Below are positions 33,213 to 37,701 of a stretch of 37,701 bases of DNA, piece by piece. The notes beneath the pieces were generated by a model. The model was not told the origin of the DNA. It made no database searches and worked only from the letters and a program-made list of their open reading frames with translations. The DNA is from Pseudomonadota bacterium. GTDB lineage: Bacteria > Pseudomonadota > Alphaproteobacteria > Rhodospirillales > 2-02-FULL-58-16. A program made the position numbers and the translations under genes. Each line of letters opens with the position of its first letter. Position 1 is the stretch's first letter. The DNA lies in assembly GCA_022545455.1 (NCBI GenBank), contig JACZQZ010000011.1, forward strand, positions 1-37,701, given 5' to 3'.

Positions 33213-33365
33213 TCCGATTAACCACGCCGACCTGCTATGATCCGCGTCGCTCTGGAGTCTGTCTGGGGAATGTCGGCTAATGCCTATCCGCCGGAGCGCC
33301 GGCGTGAAACTGTCAATCTCGTTCGGAGCGAAGTTTTCCCGATCCTACAAAGCGCTCCCGCAGGG

Positions 33366-33644
33366 CTAGGACCGATCGGCTTTTTCGTTTACGAACTTAA
33401 CCCCCAAAAAATCTGCCCTGCGCCATACTACGGTGCATTCATAAGTCGAACCATCTTGTAGGATTAGTTCAAAAGAATCAGGGCATTCAATTGCAATATC
33501 CTTTTGAAGCTTCGCACCCACTTCTGAAAAATCACAAACTGTACAACTGACAAGACAGCGTTTATCAGCAAAGACGATTTGCCCAGATTTGAAAGTCTTT
33601 GGCCGTCTATGTTTTCTAGAATCACTATTGTATTCTCTGGACAT
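33366..33644 (-). CDS. PilZ-domain protein
   Basis: RKHRRPKTFKSGQIVFADKRCLVSCTVCDFSEVGAKLQ: N-terminal Arg cluster and DxSxxG motif; C-terminal VVWRRADFLGVKFV. Confidence 0.8.
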   Translation of the reverse strand: MSREYNSDSRKHRRPKTFKSGQIVFADKRCLVSCTVCDFSEVGAKLQKDIAIECPDSFELILQDGSTYECTVVWRRADFLGVKFVNEKADRS

Positions 33645-33793
33645 TGTCGCCCTCGTTCTGGACCGAGCTGTCAGTCATCCTCCTGCCAGTGTATCACGCA
33701 TCGCTGTACCCGACATTTCCCGGATCCATCTTCAAGAGGGTTTTTCCGTATACCTCATTTTCAGGAGATTTCGGACTTTTAGTACTCATCCTT

Positions 33794-33869
33794 GGGTCCG
33801 CCGTTGGCCATGAGCGGACATCCAGCGCGGGTCTACTGAACGTCCGGTGTTGGCCCTAAAGCCGACATC
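33794..33869. repeat. GTCCGC/GCGGAC hairpin repeats
   Basis: gggtccgccgttggccatgagcggacatcc; aacgtccggtgttggccctaaagccgacatc. Confidence 0.6.
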
Positions 33870-33921
33870 GGCGCCCCGCCGCTGCTCCGACTCTCGTTTA
33901 TGAGTATACGGCCTCGGCCGC

Positions 33922-36513
33922 CTACGCCGCCTCGGCCTTGAGTCCGTTGATCACCAGGCCGTCCTTGCCGGCCGACACCGTGGCCGTCCCGCCGTCTGCG
34001 ATCTTGCCCTCCAGGATCAGCCCGGCCAGGGGGTTCTGCAGGGCGCGCTGGATGACCCGTCTCAGCGGCCGCGCGCCGTAGACGGAATCGTAGCCGGCGT
34101 CGGCGAGCCAGGCGCGGGCCGCGGCGTCCAGCTTCAATTCGATGTTGCGCTCGGCGAGCAGCCGCTCGAGGCGGCCGATCTGAATATCGACGATGCTGTC
34201 CATGTGGGTGCGGGACAGCCGGTGAAAGAGGACGATCTCGTCCAGGCGGTTGAGGAACTCGGGCCTGAACGCGGCCCGCACCGCCTCCATCACCTCGCCG
34301 CGGACCTCGGTTGAATCGTGGCCTTCGGCCTGGGCCGCCAGGATGTCGCCGCCCAGGTTCGAGGTCAGCACGATCAAGGTGTTGGTGAAGTCCACCACCC
34401 GCCCGTGGCCGTCGGTAAGCCGGCCGTCGTCGAGCACCTGGAGGAGCACGTTGAAGACGTCCGGGTGGGCCTTCTCCACCTCGTCGAAGAGAACCACCTG
34501 GTAGGGCCGCCGGCGCACCGCTTCGGTCAGCGCCCCACCCTCGTCGTAGCCGACGTAGCCCGGCGGCGCGCCGATCAGCCGCGCCACGGAGTGCTTCTCC
34601 ATGTATTCGGACATGTCGACGCGCTGGATGGCGCCCTCGTCGTCGAACAGGAACTCGGCCAGGGCCTTGGTCAACTCGGTCTTGCCGACGCCGGTGGGGC
34701 CGAGGAAGAGGAACGACCCGATGGGCCTGGCCGCGTCCTGCAGCCCGGCCCGGGCCCGGCGCACCGCGTCCGCGACGTGGGCCAGGGCCTCCTCCTGGCC
34801 GACCACGCGCCGGCGCAGGCTGTCTTCCATGTGGAGCAGCTTGTCGCGCTCGCCTTCCAGCATCTTCTCCACCGGGATACCGGTCCAGCGCGCGACCACG
34901 GATGCGATGTGCTCCGGCGTCACCGCTTCCTCCAGCATGCGGTCGTCCCCGGCTTCCTCGGCGTCACCGAGGGCGCGCTCGAGCCGGGGGATGACGTCGT
35001 ATTGGAGCTCGCCGGCCTTGTCGAAGCGGCCCTCGCGCATGGCCCTGTCCATGGCCATGCGCGCGCCATCCAGCTCTTCCTTGACCTTGGTGGCGTCGGC
35101 GAGCGCCGCCTTTTCCGCCTGCCATTGCCGGGTGAGTTCGCCGGAGCGCTCCTCCAGGCCGGCGACCTCGACCTGCAGTTTCTCGAGCCGTTCCTTCGAC
35201 GCCTCGTCGTTCTCGTTTTTCAGGGCCTCGCGCTCGATCTTGAGCTGGATGATGCGGCGGTCGAGCTCGTCGATCTCTTCGGGCTTGGAATCCACCTCCA
35301 TGCGCAGGCGGCTGGCCGCCTCGTCCATCAGGTCGATGGCCTTGTCGGGCAGGAAGCGCTCGGAGATATAGCGGTTGGAAAGGGTCGCCGCCGCGACCAG
35401 GGCGGCGTCGGTGATGCGCACGCCGTGGTGCATCTCGTATTTTTCCTTGATGCCGCGCAGGATCGAGACGGTGTCCTCGACGCCGGGCTCGGCGATGTAG
35501 ACCGGCTGGAAGCGCCGGGCCAGGGCGGCGTCCTTCTCCACGTGCTTGCGGTACTCGTCCAGGGTCGTGGCGCCGACGCAGTGCAGCTCGCCGCGGGCGA
35601 GGGCCGGCTTGAGCAGGTTCGAGGCGTCCATGGAACCCTCGGCGGCGCCGGCGCCGATCAACGTGTGCATCTCGTCGATGAACAGCACGATCTCGCCTTG
35701 GGCCGCGACGACCTCGCCCAGCACCGCCTTCAGGCGTTCTTCGAACTCGCCGCGGAACTTGGCCCCGGCGACCAGGGCGCCCAAGTCGAGGACCATGAGT
35801 TTCTTGTCCTTCAGGCTCTCGGGCACGTCGCCCTTGACCATGCGCATGGCCAGCCCCTCGACGATGGCGGTCTTGCCGACGCCGGGCTCGCCGATGAGGA
35901 CGGGGTTGTTCTTGGTGCGGCGCGACAGCACCTGGATGGTGCGGCGGATTTCCTCGTCCCGGCCGATGACCGGATCGATCTTGCCCTCGGCGGCCTCGGC
36001 GGTGAGATCGCGGGCGTATTTTTTCAGCGCGTCGTAAGAGTCCTCGGCGGTGGCGCTGGCCGCCGTGCGTCCCTTGCGCACGTCCTCGATGGCCCGGTTC
36101 AGGCCTTGCGCCGTGACCCCCGCATCGGCCAGCACCTTGGCCGCCGGCGTGCCCGCCGCCAGCACCAGCGCCAGCAGCAGCCGTTCCACGGTGACGAAGG
36201 AATCGCCGGCCTTGTCGGCGACCCGCTCGGCGTCTTCGAACAGGCGCGCGGTGTCCGGCGCCAGGGTCGCCTGGCCGGCGCCCGAGCCGTCGACGCGGGG
36301 CAGCCTGGCGAGCCCTGACTCGCACGCCTTTAGGGCGCCGGCGGGATCGCCGCCGGCGGCGCGGGTAAGGTTCGCCGCCAGCCCTTCGCGGTCCTCGATC
36401 AGAACCTTGAGGATATGCAGCGGGGTGACCTGCTGGTGGTCGCTTCTCAGCGCCAGCCCCTGGGCGGACTGGATGAAGCCGCCGGCGCGCTCGGTGTACT
36501 TGCCGAAATCCAT
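33922..36513 (-). CDS. clpB: ATP-dependent chaperone ClpB
   Basis: [22 protein letters not shown]; two AAA+ modules ([30 protein letters not shown]); middle coiled-coil; 863 aa. Confidence 0.97.
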   Translation of the reverse strand: MDFGKYTERAGGFIQSAQGLALRSDHQQVTPLHILKVLIEDREGLAANLTRAAGGDPAGALKACESGLARLPRVDGSGAGQATLAPDTARLFEDAERVADKAGDSFVTVERLLLALVLAAGTPAAKVLADAGVTAQGLNRAIEDVRKGRTAASATAEDSYDALKKYARDLTAEAAEGKIDPVIGRDEEIRRTIQVLSRRTKNNPVLIGEPGVGKTAIVEGLAMRMVKGDVPESLKDKKLMVLDLGALVAGAKFRGEFEERLKAVLGEVVAAQGEIVLFIDEMHTLIGAGAAEGSMDASNLLKPALARGELHCVGATTLDEYRKHVEKDAALARRFQPVYIAEPGVEDTVSILRGIKEKYEMHHGVRITDAALVAAATLSNRYISERFLPDKAIDLMDEAASRLRMEVDSKPEEIDELDRRIIQLKIEREALKNENDEASKERLEKLQVEVAGLEERSGELTRQWQAEKAALADATKVKEELDGARMAMDRAMREGRFDKAGELQYDVIPRLERALGDAEEAGDDRMLEEAVTPEHIASVVARWTGIPVEKMLEGERDKLLHMEDSLRRRVVGQEEALAHVADAVRRARAGLQDAARPIGSFLFLGPTGVGKTELTKALAEFLFDDEGAIQRVDMSEYMEKHSVARLIGAPPGYVGYDEGGALTEAVRRRPYQVVLFDEVEKAHPDVFNVLLQVLDDGRLTDGHGRVVDFTNTLIVLTSNLGGDILAAQAEGHDSTEVRGEVMEAVRAAFRPEFLNRLDEIVLFHRLSRTHMDSIVDIQIGRLERLLAERNIELKLDAAARAWLADAGYDSVYGARPLRRVIQRALQNPLAGLILEGKIADGGTATVSAGKDGLVINGLKAEAA

Positions 36514-36706
36514 GTGTTTTCAGCCCTTTGTCCAAGGCGGCCGGGCGCCCCGCGCGGCAAAGGCCAGGCCGCGGAAAGCCCCCAAAAACCATAGGTTCCC
36601 TGGGCCTAATATGGGCCAATAGCAGGACCGCGCAAGGCGGGGAGCGGGGGGCGGCGGTGGCACCCAACCCATTGACAACCATGACAAGCCCCGCAATTTT
36701 GGGACC

Positions 36707-37471
36707 ATGCCCATCACCATCACCGACATCCGCCGCGTTCCGGTCAAGGGGTTGAGCACCGAGGTGCTTGACAGCGTGCGTCTCAGTCCCGGCCAGGGCG
36801 TCATCGGGGACCGCCGCTTCGTGCTCGCCGACACGTCCGTGCGGATCGACCGCGATGCGCCCCGGTGGGTGCCCAAGACGAACTTTCTCATGCTCATGCG
36901 CAACGAGCGGCTGGCCGCGCTCGACACCCGCTTCGACACGGACACCGGCATGCTGACGGTTTCCCGGGACGGAAACGAGGTGGTCCGCGGCCGCATCACC
37001 GAGCCCGTGGGACGGGCCGTGATCGAGGACTTCTTCGCCGCCTACATGGGGGCCGAGGCGCGGGCCAAGCCGCGCCTCCTGGAGGCGCCGCCGGGGCACA
37101 TGTTCTCCGATCACCCGGCCCCAGTGGTCTCGCTGATCAACCTGGCCTCGGTGCGCGATCTGGAACGGGTCGTCGGCGCACCCGTCGACCCGGTGCGCTT
37201 CCGCGCCAACCTGTATTTCGAGGGCGCCCGGGCGTGGGCGGATTTCGCCTGGGTGGATACCGACATCGCCGTCGGCGCGGCGCGCCTGCGCGTGACGGCC
37301 CGCATCCCCCGCTGCGCGGCGACCAACGTCGACCCGGCCTCCGGCGCGCGCGACATGAACATCCCCAAGGCCCTGCAACGGGGCTTCGGGCACGTGGACC
37401 TGGGCTTGTATGCGAGGGTGACGGTGGGCGGTCCCGTCTCGGTGGGAGACGAGATCCGGGCGCCGGCCTGA
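36707..37471 (+). CDS. MOSC domain-containing protein
   Basis: VPVKGLSTEVLDSVRLSPGQGVIGDRRFVL; CAATNVDPASGARDMNIPKAL MOSC-type C-terminus. Confidence 0.85.
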   Translation: MPITITDIRRVPVKGLSTEVLDSVRLSPGQGVIGDRRFVLADTSVRIDRDAPRWVPKTNFLMLMRNERLAALDTRFDTDTGMLTVSRDGNEVVRGRITEPVGRAVIEDFFAAYMGAEARAKPRLLEAPPGHMFSDHPAPVVSLINLASVRDLERVVGAPVDPVRFRANLYFEGARAWADFAWVDTDIAVGAARLRVTARIPRCAATNVDPASGARDMNIPKALQRGFGHVDLGLYARVTVGGPVSVGDEIRAPA

Positions 37472-37476
37472 GGGCT

Positions 37477-37701
37477 CTAAGGAGAAGCGGGCTCGGTGGG
37501 CTTGGTGGGTCCGGCGGGCTTGGTGGGCTCGGCGGCCTTGGTGGGCTCGGCGGCCTCGGCGGGCTTGGCGGCCTTGGTGGGCTCGGCGGGCTTAGCGGCC
37601 TCGGTGGGCTCGGCGGGCTTGGCGGGCTCGGCGGCCTCGGTGGGCTCGGCGGGCTTGGCGGGCTCGGCGGCCTCGGCGGGCTCGGCGGCCTCGGCGGGTT
37701 C
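37477..37701 (-). CDS. 3'-partial view of a CDS: Ala/Glu/Pro/Lys-rich low-complexity C-terminus, runs off the window
   Basis: Stop tag at 37479-37477; 74 uninterrupted codons of 3-residue repeats ...AEAAEPAKPAEPTEAAKPAEPTK...KPTEPASP*; not in ORF track because no start lies in the window. Confidence 0.7.
   Translation of the reverse strand, partial: EPAEAAEPAEAAEPAKPAEPTEAAEPAKPAEPTEAAKPAEPTKAAKPAEAAEPTKAAEPTKPAGPTKPTEPASP
37492..37701. repeat. 9-bp tandem repeat (ggctcggcg variants)
   Basis: ggctcggtg ggcttggtg ... gcctcggcg units continuing to the window end (~23 copies). Confidence 0.9.

Noticed and set aside
34318-36318. 666-aa plus-strand ORF opposite clpB
   Set aside because: Antisense shadow frame in GC-rich DNA.

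Overview
GC-rich alphaproteobacterial chromosome segment (Rhodospirillales-like by gene content; lineage is inferred). Two conserved blocks flank a gene-poor accessory stretch. Left block, about 0.1-23.7 kb: DUF1538/PII-like/CBS/HugZ cluster, GTP-type PEP carboxykinase, DUF423, gltB-gltD, uppP, a 2-hydroxyacid dehydrogenase, a yejABEF-type peptide ABC transporter, hisN-like phosphatase, cytochrome c, kdsB, pheA and a nitroreductase. Right block, about 33.9-37.7 kb: clpB, a MOSC protein, and the C-terminus of a convergent low-complexity protein that the ORF track misses. The accessory stretch, about 23.7-33.9 kb, holds an AT-rich patch, small ORFs, a truncated EamA transporter, a formylglycine-generating-enzyme-like protein, a MITE-like inverted-repeat element, arrays of GTCCGCT/AGCGGAC hairpins, a PilZ protein, and a compact four-gene operon: peptide-binding protein, HAMP histidine kinase, single-domain response regulator, and response regulator fused to a class III nucleotide cyclase. 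That operon is the best candidate for an under-described system. Several intergenic repeat families also deserve attention. I saw no rRNA, convincing tRNA or CRISPR array.
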